A stretch of 39,897 nucleotides of DNA from an uncultured Lentisphaerota bacterium (GTDB lineage Bacteria; Verrucomicrobiota; Kiritimatiellia; CAIQIC01), in contig CAIWHP010000140.1 of assembly GCA_903912445.1 (NCBI GenBank), forward strand, positions 1-39,897, given 5' to 3'. Shown here piece after piece: positions 1 to 7,323 of this stretch. The notes below the pieces were generated by a model. That model did no database searches. It was not told the origin of the DNA and saw nothing but the letters and a program-made list of their open reading frames with translations. How positions within the stretch are numbered: the stretch's first letter is position 1; each line of letters starts with the position of its first letter. The translations under genes and the position numbers were made by a program.

Positions 1-194
1 CCATCCGGCCCGGCGAGCGCGTGTTGCTGGTGGACGACCTGCTGGCCACCGGCGGCACCGCGGCGGCGACCGCGGGGCTGATCGAGCAGCTGGGCGGTAC
101 GATTGTGGAGATCGAGTTTCTCATCGAGCTGGCGTTCCTCAGGGGCCGCGCCAAGCTGGCCCGCTGGCCGGTCTACGCCCCGATCGTCTACTGA
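1..194 (+). CDS. apt: Adenine phosphoribosyltransferase, C-terminal part (5' truncated by window)
   Basis: The reading frame is open from base 3 to the TGA at 192-194, giving the last 63 residues. It contains the PRPP-binding signature [13 protein letters not shown] followed by a hydrophobic helix and the ending of short APRT proteins. APRT makes AMP from adenine and PRPP in cytosolic purine salvage. In the family the two adjacent aspartates of this loop contact the ribose phosphate, and both are present. The N-terminal half lies outside the window, so start and operon context cannot be judged. It converges on queA with 133 bp between them. Another type I phosphoribosyltransferase is possible, but spacing and tail fit APRT best. 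Confidence 0.85.
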   Translation, partial: IRPGERVLLVDDLLATGGTAAATAGLIEQLGGTIVEIEFLIELAFLRGRAKLARWPVYAPIVY

Positions 195-201
195 TTTTTC
201 C

Positions 202-218
202 TGCGCGGTGCCCGCGCA
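202..218. other. Short perfect hairpin between convergent apt and queA
   Basis: TGCGCGG and CCGCGCA are perfect complements separated by TGC, eight bases after the apt stop. There is no T-run on the 3' side on either strand, so it is not a textbook intrinsic terminator, although its position between convergent genes suits transcription ending. The rest of 195-327 shows nothing recognisable. Confidence 0.3.
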
Positions 219-327
219 CCTCAAAATCCATCACCAAGAATCCCGCGTAACCGGCCCGGCGCCGTTCCGCAACCAATGACCTGTGCCGGCGCACCGCTGC
301 GCCGCCGTGGCAGCGTGCCCGCAAACT

Positions 328-1581
328 TCAGAGGATCAGCATCGCGTCGCCATAGCTGAAGAAGCGATAGCGCTCCCGGATGGCCTCGGCGTAGGCCCGG
401 CGGATCAGCTCGGCGCCCGCGAAGGCGGAAACCAACATGAGCAGCGTGGACTGCGGGAGATGGAAGTTGGTGATGAGCGCATCCACCGCCCGGAAGCTGT
501 AGGGCGGCAGGATGAACATGGCGGTGCGCCCGGCGGCGGCACAGATTGCGCCGTCGTGCTCGGCGGCGACGGTTTCGAGCGTGCGGGTGCTGGTGCTGCC
601 GACGGCGACCACGCGGCCGCCGGCGCGGCGCGTGGCGGCGATCTGCGCGGCGGTTTCCGGCGGCACGGTGTAGCGCTCGGCCTCCATGCGGTGATCCTCG
701 GCGCGCTCGGCCGTCACGGGCCGGAAGGTGCCGAGGCCGACGTGCAGCGTGACGAAGGCGCGGCCGATGCCACGGCCCTCCAGCCCCTGAAAAAGTTCCG
801 GCGTGAAGTGCAACCCCGCCGTCGGCGCCGCCACCGCTCCCGCCGCGCGGGCATAGACGGTTTGATAGCGCTCGCGGTCCGCGGACAGGGACGACATGGT
901 TGATGGTAGATGGTTGCTGAGTGGAGAAGCGAGGGGCGAGGGTCGTGGGTCGAGGGGTAACACTTCGGCAGGCTGTACCCTTTGCTCCCTTGCATCGCGA
1001 AATTCGTCTCGTGCGGCCTGTTCCGCGTTTCTCGCAACTGCTTCCGAAACGCTCGGCCCCCGCCCCTCGTCACCCGCCCCTCGTCCCTCTCCACTCTTCC
1101 CCGCTCGTCCCGCGCTCCGCTTGATGTACGGCGGCAGCGGCGGCAGGCCGAATTTTTCGAGCAAGTCGAGTATCGGCAGCGCGCTTTCGATACGCAAGGT
1201 GACACGGCCCTTTTCCCCTGTGGTGAGGAGCGTGGCGCGCGCACCGCCGTCGAGTTCGAGCACCGTGCCGGGCGCGGGCCGGGCGGAGCCGGTCCGGAGC
1301 AGGGCCTCCCAGGCGCCATCGGCGCGTTCCTCGAGCAGCAGCAGCTCAAGTTTGCCGCCGCTGGGTTTGCGCCCGAAGAGCCGCGCGGGCAGGACGCGGG
1401 TATCGTTCAGCACGAGCAGGTCGCCGGGCGCGAGCAACTCCGGCAGGTCGGAGAAGCGGCGGTGCTCAAGCATGCCGGTGGCGCGCCGGACGACGAGCAG
1501 GCGCGAAGCATCGCGCCGGGCCGCGGGCTCCTGCGCGATCAGTTCCGGCGGCAGCTCATAGTTGAAGTCGCTGGTCAGCAT
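328..1581 (-). CDS. queA: S-adenosylmethionine:tRNA ribosyltransferase-isomerase QueA, with an internal ~75-residue insertion
   Basis: QueA transfers and isomerises the ribosyl group of SAM onto preQ1-tRNA to give epoxyqueuosine at the wobble position. The 417-residue product begins MLTSDFNYELPPELIAQEPA and ends FFSYGDAMLIL, both family hallmarks, and contains DRERYQTVYAR and AAPTAGLHFT. Normal length is about 345. The excess lies at residues about 156-234, between PLPPYIKR and DRERYQ, where relatives have only a few residues. The insert is Arg/Gly/Ser/Pro-rich and its DNA is an imperfect inverted repeat (919-1096). The frame stays open, so the protein may still fold with a surface loop. The ATG start at 1581 fits the family N-terminus. 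The gene stands alone behind the terminator of the secretion operon. Confidence 0.93.
   Translation of the reverse strand: MLTSDFNYELPPELIAQEPAARRDASRLLVVRRATGMLEHRRFSDLPELLAPGDLLVLNDTRVLPARLFGRKPSGGKLELLLLEERADGAWEALLRTGSARPAPGTVLELDGGARATLLTTGEKGRVTLRIESALPILDLLEKFGLPPLPPYIKRSAGRAGKSGEGRGAGDEGRGPSVSEAVARNAEQAARDEFRDAREQRVQPAEVLPLDPRPSPLASPLSNHLPSTMSSLSADRERYQTVYARAAGAVAAPTAGLHFTPELFQGLEGRGIGRAFVTLHVGLGTFRPVTAERAEDHRMEAERYTVPPETAAQIAATRRAGGRVVAVGSTSTRTLETVAAEHDGAICAAAGRTAMFILPPYSFRAVDALITNFHLPQSTLLMLVSAFAGAELIRRAYAEAIRERYRFFSYGDAMLIL
919..1096. repeat. Inverted-repeat element inserted in frame in queA
   Basis: The left end starts GAGTGGAGAAGCGAGGGGCG and runs purine/G-rich to about 957. The right end, read on the opposite strand from 1096, starts GAGTGGAGAGGGACGAGGGG and continues in the same style. 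The two ~40-base ends enclose a ~100-base core that is not G-rich. This resembles a small non-autonomous element such as a MITE or repeat cassette. It coincides with the extra segment of QueA and stops neither frame nor translation. No target-site duplication is obvious. Confidence 0.6.
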
Positions 1582-1689
1582 GGTCCGCGGAAACTAATAC
1601 AAAAAGGGTTGCGGTGCGAGCAAACCTTCTGCGGCATGGGTCGTGGGCTCCGGCGGGTTTCCCCGTGGCCGCCCTGGTCTGATGGTAAG

Positions 1690-1724
1690 AAAAAACAGGC
1701 GCAGGGAAAGGCCTCCTGCGCCTG
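1690..1724 (-). terminator. Rho-independent terminator of the type II secretion operon
   Basis: Read on the minus strand, CAGGCGCAGG and CCTGCGCCTG form a perfect 10-bp stem with a 9-base loop, followed at once by TTTTTT. It lies 20 bp after the stop of the last secretion gene and before queA, so it closes the operon and isolates queA. Confidence 0.9.
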
Positions 1725-1744
1725 ACACAGCGGCGGGCGGGTTC

Positions 1745-2464
1745 CTATTGTACGGCGCGGCTATGCTTGTGGCTGCTGCGCTTGGCGTCGGAGGCGTTGC
1801 CCTTGCCGTTGGCATCGGATTGGGCGGAATATTTGGCGGCGCGGGCGGCAGCGGCGGGAGTAGTGGGGGCGGCCTGCATCTGGATGACGATCGGCTGGCC
1901 TGCGGCGCCGCTGCCGGGAGCGATGGAGAACGTTGCGCCCCCGGGACCGCCGGGCGGCATCGGGAAGGCTGGCGGAGCACCGCCGCCACCCTCCTGCTGG
2001 TGCCGCTGGCGGTAGCGCTCGTAGAATTCGCGCCACGGATTGGCCGCGCCGGCGCCCGGCGGCATGCCAGCCATGCCGGGCGCACCCACCACGGGCAGGT
2101 TCGTGGAGGCGCCGGACTGGATATGGAGCGTCGCCGTCTCATTGCCCTTGCGGATGACAGCGGCTTCCTCGGAGATGTTCACATCCACCAGTTCGAGGCC
2201 ATCCTCGCTGACTTCGCCGCGACCGATGACGAAGTCGCGCTTGATCCTCTCGGCGGTATCCTCGAAGCCGGCGCGCGGCTGGCCATGGGCCATCCAGATG
2301 GCGCTCAAGCGCAGGCTCTTGGCGAAGTCCGGAGTGATGTTGGTGTTGGCGACGGTCAGGGTGCCAAACGGATGGCGGTCGAGGATGACCTGATAGCGGT
2401 CCCACTCGGCGGCGCGCGCGGTGAGCGCGGCAAGCAGCAGGACCAGACTGGCGAGCAGTTTCAT
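1745..2464 (-). CDS. Probable GspC/PilP-like periplasmic protein, last gene of the type II secretion operon
   Basis: 239 residues with a signal peptide (MKLLASLVLLLAALTARA) and no other membrane segment. Residues about 20-115 start with YQVILDRHPFG and go on as a small beta-rich unit (DFVIGRGEVSEDGLELVDVN, then AAVIRKGNETATLHI), which resembles the homology region by which GspC/PilP proteins contact the secretin. The C-terminal half is low-complexity Pro/Gly/Ala with polar runs. It starts 7 bp after gspD and ends just before the operon terminator. The function is inferred from position and fold-like pattern; no canonical inner-membrane anchor is seen. A lineage-specific secretin accessory protein is the alternative. 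Confidence 0.5.
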   Translation of the reverse strand: MKLLASLVLLLAALTARAAEWDRYQVILDRHPFGTLTVANTNITPDFAKSLRLSAIWMAHGQPRAGFEDTAERIKRDFVIGRGEVSEDGLELVDVNISEEAAVIRKGNETATLHIQSGASTNLPVVGAPGMAGMPPGAGAANPWREFYERYRQRHQQEGGGGAPPAFPMPPGGPGGATFSIAPGSGAAGQPIVIQMQAAPTTPAAAARAAKYSAQSDANGKGNASDAKRSSHKHSRAVQ

Positions 2465-2471
2465 GACGGCC

Positions 2472-5180
2472 TCACTTCACAGCGGCCGGCGCCGCATTGG
2501 TCACGGTGGCCTCGGCCGGCGCGACGGGCGCCTGGCCTTTGCCGAAGATGGTGCGCTTGCGGGAGGCGCGTTCGATCTCGGGATCGGGCTTGGCGAGCGA
2601 GCTGTCGGACCAGCCGCGCGTGAACACGTCCTTCATCTCGGAATTTTGCTGGAGGCGCTTGGTCTCGGCGCGCGCCTCTTCCGGGGTCTTGAGGACGTAG
2701 GGCGTGATCAACACGAGCAACTCCGTGCGCGCGCTGCCGACCTTGTCGTTGCGGAACAGCCAGCCGATCAGCGGGATGTCGCCCAGGATCGGGATGCTGG
2801 AGCGCCCCTTGAGGGACGTGGTTTCAACGAGGCCGCCCAGCACGATGGTGGTGCGATCCTCGACGGTGATCAGGCCCTGGATTTCGCGCTTGTTGATGAT
2901 CGGCACATCGTTGCCGTCAATGGACACGCTGCCGGCCTCGCTGTCGGCGGTCTGGGTGATGTCCAGCACGACCATGCGGTTGGGGTTGATGTGCGGCTTG
3001 ACGACCAGGTCAATGCCGATGTCCTTGTATTCATAGCTGGAACTGGTGGCGCCCTGGCCCGTCGCATAGATCGTGGTGGAGGTGATCACGGGCTTCTGCT
3101 TGGTGTTCTTGATCTCCGCCACCTCGTTATCGGTGGCCATGATGACGGGCGTGGAGAGGATGCGCGCGTCGGAGGTGCTGTTGACCAGGCGGATGATGGT
3201 GTCGAGGTTGAGGCCGCTGATGGTCGTGTAGTAGTTCAAGCCGCCCGGCATCGTGCCGCCGCCCGGCAGCACAAAGCCGTTGGCGACGCTGGCGCCATTG
3301 GGGATGGTGGCGCTCGAGGTGCTGGGGTTAAAGCCGCCGCCGAAGGCCGCGACGGGCTGCCTGATCTGCGCGCCACCGCCGGGGCCGGCCGCGGACTGGT
3401 TATAGGCCTGCAACGAGCGCTGCAGCCAAGTGATGCCGGCCTCGGTGGTCTTGCTGAGGTCCACCTCGAGAATCACGGCCTCGATCAAGACCTGCGAGAG
3501 CATGATGTCGAGCTTCTCGATCACCTTCTCCAGGTCGGCGATGTCCTCCTTGGTGCCCATCATCAAGAGCGAGTTGGAGCGCAGATCGCCGAGCACGCGC
3601 GTGGTCGTCGTCACGTTGGGCGCGTTGTTGCCGAAGGGGTTGAGGGTGCCGGCGGCGCCGGGGGCGGCCACCGGCCGGGCCGCGGTCGCCGTGGTGCGGC
3701 TGCGCGAGTTGGCGGTGGACCTGCCGGTGCGGCGTGCCGAGGACAAGGTGGAGCCGGTGCGTGCGCCGGTGGCGCCGGCCGCGCCGCCGCCGAACGCGCT
3801 GCCCGTGGTCCCGCCGGTCGTCTGGCCGCGCGAGCCGTAGGTGCCGCCGCTGCTGCCGAGCATGTCGTTGAGCAGGCCGGCGATCTGGTCGGCCTCGGCC
3901 CAGTGCAGCTGGATGACGCGCACGACGACTTCCGGTTCCACCTTGCGATCGAGCTCCTTGATCAGGCGCTCGAAGAACGGGAAGTTGGAGGGCCGGGCGA
4001 TGATGATGAGCATGTTCGTGCGGTCGTCGGCGAGGATTTTCACCTTGCCTTGGATCAGCCCGTCTTCCAGCGCGGTATCGGCGCCGCCAACGGCGGGCGC
4101 GCGCACCGCGCCCTGCGGCGTGACCACGGGGACCGGGACCGGCGTGACGCCCGGGCGCGGGCGCTGGGCCGTGGCCTTGCCCTGCGCATCGTCCACGATG
4201 GACTGCAGCTGCATGGCGATGCTGGCGGCGTCGCCGTTTTCCAGCTCGTAAATTTTGGTCTCGACCCGCGCCTCGGGCGGTACGTCCATGAACTCCAGGA
4301 TTTCCTGCGCCCGCTGGAGGTTGGCGGAGGTGTCGGTGAGCATCACGCTGTTGGCGCGCTCCAGCACCTGGATCTTGCCGTAGGTGTGGAGCACGTTCTG
4401 CAACGCGGAGACGACTTCGTCGGTCTCGATATATTTGAGCGTGAAGATATAGCTGGCGAGCTGGTCGGTCTCGGCCGGGCCGTTGCCCTTGCCGCCGCGC
4501 TTGAGCGCCAGGCTTTCCATGCGGCCGAGCTCCGACTTCGTGACCTTGACGAACTTGGCGCCCATCTGCACGAGCGCGATGCCGTTGAGCTGGAGCACGC
4601 TTTCCAGCGCCTGGATGGCCTCCGGCACCGTCAGCGTGTTCTGGCTGCGCACGGTGATGATCGCGTTGATCAGCGGGCCCTTGATGACGGTGCGGCCGGT
4701 CAGGTCGCCGTACATGTTCAACAGCTGATCGAGCGGCGCATCGCGGAAATTGAGCTGCACGCCGTTGTCGGTGTTGGTGGCGGCCGCGCCGCCGCCCAGC
4801 AGGATGGGCGGGACACCCGCCGGGACTGGCGCGCCCGGGAAGCGCGCCACGACCGGGATGGGGGCAGGCGCGGCAGGCGCGAGCGTGGTGACCGGGGCCA
4901 GCGCCGCCGCCGGCGCGGCGGTGCCCGGCGAGATCGCCGGCGCCGAAACCGTCATGGTTATCGGCGCAGGGCCGCCCGCGGTCAGCGGGCTGTAGATCGG
5001 TCCTGTCGCGTTGCTGACCACCAGGACCACGCTGGCCACCGCCCCGGTGGTGGTCAGCGCGGTGAAGGCCGCGGCACCTTGGGGGGTGTTCACCGGCACG
5101 GGCGCGTTTTGCGCGCGCAGCAGCGTGGGCAGCGCGCTGGCGAGCGCGACAGCACAAAAGAGAGTTCCGACGTTTTTCAT
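2472..5180 (-). CDS. gspD: Type II secretion system secretin GspD
   Basis: Outer-membrane secretin, the exit channel of type II secretion, 902 residues. It has a signal peptide at residues 1-23, then a Pro/Ala/Thr-rich stretch to about 135. An N0 domain follows (NFRDAPLDQLLNMYGDLTGR, about 143-215), then N1-N3 repeats, with a Gly/Thr/Ser-rich insert in N3 (LGSSGGTYGSRGQ and on). The C-terminal secretin barrel has VIMATDNEVAEI, VEDRTTIVLGGLVE and PILGDIPLIGWLFR. The start is the ATG at 5180, which overlaps the gspM stop as ATGA. The Pro/Ala-rich linker before N0 and the ~130-residue low-complexity insert in N3 make it longer than most GspD (about 650-700). The frame is also open upstream of 5180, but those residues only read through gspM. 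Confidence 0.93.
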   Translation of the reverse strand: MKNVGTLFCAVALASALPTLLRAQNAPVPVNTPQGAAAFTALTTTGAVASVVLVVSNATGPIYSPLTAGGPAPITMTVSAPAISPGTAAPAAALAPVTTLAPAAPAPIPVVARFPGAPVPAGVPPILLGGGAAATNTDNGVQLNFRDAPLDQLLNMYGDLTGRTVIKGPLINAIITVRSQNTLTVPEAIQALESVLQLNGIALVQMGAKFVKVTKSELGRMESLALKRGGKGNGPAETDQLASYIFTLKYIETDEVVSALQNVLHTYGKIQVLERANSVMLTDTSANLQRAQEILEFMDVPPEARVETKIYELENGDAASIAMQLQSIVDDAQGKATAQRPRPGVTPVPVPVVTPQGAVRAPAVGGADTALEDGLIQGKVKILADDRTNMLIIIARPSNFPFFERLIKELDRKVEPEVVVRVIQLHWAEADQIAGLLNDMLGSSGGTYGSRGQTTGGTTGSAFGGGAAGATGARTGSTLSSARRTGRSTANSRSRTTATAARPVAAPGAAGTLNPFGNNAPNVTTTTRVLGDLRSNSLLMMGTKEDIADLEKVIEKLDIMLSQVLIEAVILEVDLSKTTEAGITWLQRSLQAYNQSAAGPGGGAQIRQPVAAFGGGFNPSTSSATIPNGASVANGFVLPGGGTMPGGLNYYTTISGLNLDTIIRLVNSTSDARILSTPVIMATDNEVAEIKNTKQKPVITSTTIYATGQGATSSSYEYKDIGIDLVVKPHINPNRMVVLDITQTADSEAGSVSIDGNDVPIINKREIQGLITVEDRTTIVLGGLVETTSLKGRSSIPILGDIPLIGWLFRNDKVGSARTELLVLITPYVLKTPEEARAETKRLQQNSEMKDVFTRGWSDSSLAKPDPEIERASRKRTIFGKGQAPVAPAEATVTNAAPAAVK

Positions 5181-5968
5181 GGTGTACCCGGCTTGTTGGT
5201 GGTGATCACGGCCGCGGCGGCCGGTGGATTGGCGACGATACTGAGGTTGGCATTGGTGCTGACGGCGGGCGCGGCCTCGGCGTTGGTGGTGGCCCCGGTC
5301 CCGGGGCTGCCGTTGGTGAAGGCCGCCGGGGGAGGCGCCTCCGCATTGGTGGCGGAGCCCGCGCTGGCGTTGGTGTTGGCGCTGGCGCTGGCGGCCCCGT
5401 TGGTGCCGGCGACCGCGACCGCGTTGGTGCCGGTCGGCACGTCCGTCACCGCGTAGGCGCTGTTGATGACGAGCTGCCCCTTCAGGTGGTCGGCGTTGCC
5501 CTGTACGGGGATCACGGTCAGGCGGCGCACGTCGAAGATGACATCCTGCGTCTGCAGCGCGTAGAGCATATGGGTCAGTGCGTCGAGGGTGGAATCCCAC
5601 GCAGAGTGGATGACGATTTCGCGGACGGCGCCGTTGGTGCCCTCCGCCTGCGGCTCGCGCTGGCCCAGCCCGAAGCTCTGCTCCTGCGCAATGCGGTCGA
5701 GCGTGCGCATCTGCTCGGCGGTGACATCCTGGTCCGGCCCGTAGCGTGGCAGCCGGCGCTGGAGCACCTCGAGCTGCGTGGCCACGTCGTCGCGTTTGGC
5801 CAGCAGTTTCTTGGTGATTCGCAGCTTGTCGGCGACCTTCTTCTCGGCCACCGCGGCGTCCTTCATGTCGGCCAGGGCGCCTTGGAGGATCCACACCGTG
5901 ACGAAGATGACGAGGCCCACGCCGCCGATAAAGGCCAGCCACTGTTCGCGTTTAGCGAGTTTTTTCAT
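5177..5968 (-). CDS. GspM/PilO-like inner-membrane secretion protein with Asn/Thr/Ala-rich tail
   Basis: 263 residues: a short basic N-terminus, one transmembrane helix (WLAFIGGVGLVIFVTVWIL, about 10-28), a coiled coil (residues 30-75, rich in Lys, Ala and Asp) and a small periplasmic alpha/beta domain to about 180. This is the GspM/PilO layout that partners GspL/PilN in the inner-membrane platform. The last ~80 residues are low complexity with recurring TN[AG] (GTNAV, GTNGA, ANTNA, ATNAE), encoded by near-repetitive ACC-AAC-GC codons. Its start overlaps the gspL stop by 4 bp and its stop overlaps the gspD start by 4 bp, so it is translationally coupled on both sides. Assigned mainly by position and topology. 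Confidence 0.72.
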   Translation of the reverse strand: MKKLAKREQWLAFIGGVGLVIFVTVWILQGALADMKDAAVAEKKVADKLRITKKLLAKRDDVATQLEVLQRRLPRYGPDQDVTAEQMRTLDRIAQEQSFGLGQREPQAEGTNGAVREIVIHSAWDSTLDALTHMLYALQTQDVIFDVRRLTVIPVQGNADHLKGQLVINSAYAVTDVPTGTNAVAVAGTNGAASASANTNASAGSATNAEAPPPAAFTNGSPGTGATTNAEAAPAVSTNANLSIVANPPAAAAVITTNKPGTP

Positions 5969-7305
5969 GGCTGCTCCTCCCCGAGGGCCACGGTCACGCT
6001 GAAGCCGGTATGGGCCTGCTTGCCCGAGGGCGGCGTGATGCCGTGCAGTTGCACCTGCTTGAAACGGGCGGCGCCCTTCAAGCCCTGCTGGAAGGTGTAG
6101 ATGCTCTTCGCATCGTCGGCCTCGCCGCGCAGCGTGATCTTGTCGCCCTTGGCGAACGTGAAGCTGGTGACCTTGACGTCCTCGGGCAGCGCCGTGCTGA
6201 TCTCGCGCAGGCATTCCAGCGCGGAGCCGGGCGGGTCGGCATATTGCTGCAGGATCTTGATCAGGTCCTGCTGCCGGCGCACTTCGGCGGCGGGCGCCTC
6301 CAGCCGGGCCATCTCGCGCTGCATCCCTATCACCTGGTGTTTCTGCCATTGGCTGTAGCCGACCAGGCTGGCCATGCCCAGCAACCACAGCGCGCCGACC
6401 GCCGTGCCCGCGGCCGTCAGGCGGCGGCGCACGACGCGCTGCCGCGCCTCCGTCAGCCAGTCCGGCAGCACCAGGTTGATCACCGGCTGCGTCGCTTCCG
6501 CCGTGCGGCGGGCCACCCCCTCGGTCAGCTGGGGCAGCGTCGTCAAATCGTGGATCGTGACGCGCATCCCGGCATGCGCATGGATGGCCTCGGTCAGCAG
6601 CTCCGGCACCTCCGGCGCCCGCCAGACCGAGAGGCGCGGCGTTTCCTCGCCCCACTCGGCTTCGAGCGAGAGCAGCGCAAAGTCCAGCTCCTCGAGCAGC
6701 TCGGCGCTGCCGGTGAGGTTCTGGGTCAGCGTGCGGAAGAGCAGGGGGTGCCCGTTATGCAGCGCCAGCAGCTCCGCGCCCGCAGGGGTGAGGATGATGA
6801 CAAGTTCGCCCCCGCGCTCGGCGAGCTTGCCGGCGGCCCGGAGGTTCTGCCACCAGCCGAGGATGTCCACGCCGACGCCGGCGGGCAGCAGGCCGGCGGC
6901 GAGCAGCGGCGCGGCCTGGGCGGCGATCGCGTCGCGTTGCGCCGCGGCGATCAGCACGCGCGTCGTCTTCTCCTGCTGTTCGACCACCTCCAGCGCCATG
7001 ACCATGCTCTCGGAGGGGAACGGCGAAAACTTGTCGAGCTGTAGCACGGCCATGTCGTGCAACTCGGTGACATCGGTGGTGGGCAGGCTGACCACGCGCA
7101 GCAGCGCCTTCGCCGCCGGCAGCGTCAGCCAGACCGGGCCGTGCCAGTGGGCGGCGACCGGCTTCATGAACTCGGCGGTCGGCGGATCCGGCGGCGTCTC
7201 CAGCGCCTGGCCCCCGGTCTTCCAGCCGCTGCCCTGCGGCACAAGGCGGGTCCACTCCAGCTTGTTGCCGCGCCACGCCACTGCTGTCATGCCATGCTGT
7301 GCCAA
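5965..7305 (-). CDS. gspL: GspL-like inner-membrane platform protein (actin-like domain plus PilN-like periplasmic domain)
   Basis: 446 residues. The N-terminal ~280 form an actin-like cytosolic domain (VVSLPTTDVTELHDMAVLQL, then LDKFSPFPSES), as in GspL/PilM. One transmembrane segment lies near 300-320 (AVGALWLLGMASLVGYSQW). A coiled coil and a PilN-type periplasmic domain follow (ALECLREISTALPEDVKV, then ITLRGEADDAKSIYTFQQGL). GspL links the ATPase GspE to the membrane platform. The chosen start is TTG at 7305, with GGGAG six bases upstream; an ATG five codons further in is the alternative. The gene follows gspK by 18 bp and overlaps gspM. Confidence 0.85.
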   Translation of the reverse strand: MAQHGMTAVAWRGNKLEWTRLVPQGSGWKTGGQALETPPDPPTAEFMKPVAAHWHGPVWLTLPAAKALLRVVSLPTTDVTELHDMAVLQLDKFSPFPSESMVMALEVVEQQEKTTRVLIAAAQRDAIAAQAAPLLAAGLLPAGVGVDILGWWQNLRAAGKLAERGGELVIILTPAGAELLALHNGHPLLFRTLTQNLTGSAELLEELDFALLSLEAEWGEETPRLSVWRAPEVPELLTEAIHAHAGMRVTIHDLTTLPQLTEGVARRTAEATQPVINLVLPDWLTEARQRVVRRRLTAAGTAVGALWLLGMASLVGYSQWQKHQVIGMQREMARLEAPAAEVRRQQDLIKILQQYADPPGSALECLREISTALPEDVKVTSFTFAKGDKITLRGEADDAKSIYTFQQGLKGAARFKQVQLHGITPPSGKQAHTGFSVTVALGEEQP

Positions 7306-7323
7306 AATAAGCTCCCGTCCGCT

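Noticed and set aside
202-218. Hairpin after apt as an intrinsic terminator
   Set aside because: The T-run lies on the 5' side of the hairpin on the plus strand, so no U-tract follows the stem.
2421-5456. Very long plus-strand open frame opposite gspD
   Set aside because: It is the antisense shadow of a GC-rich gene: no domain, biased towards Arg/Ala/Gly, and no ribosome site. gspD on the other strand has full secretin motifs.
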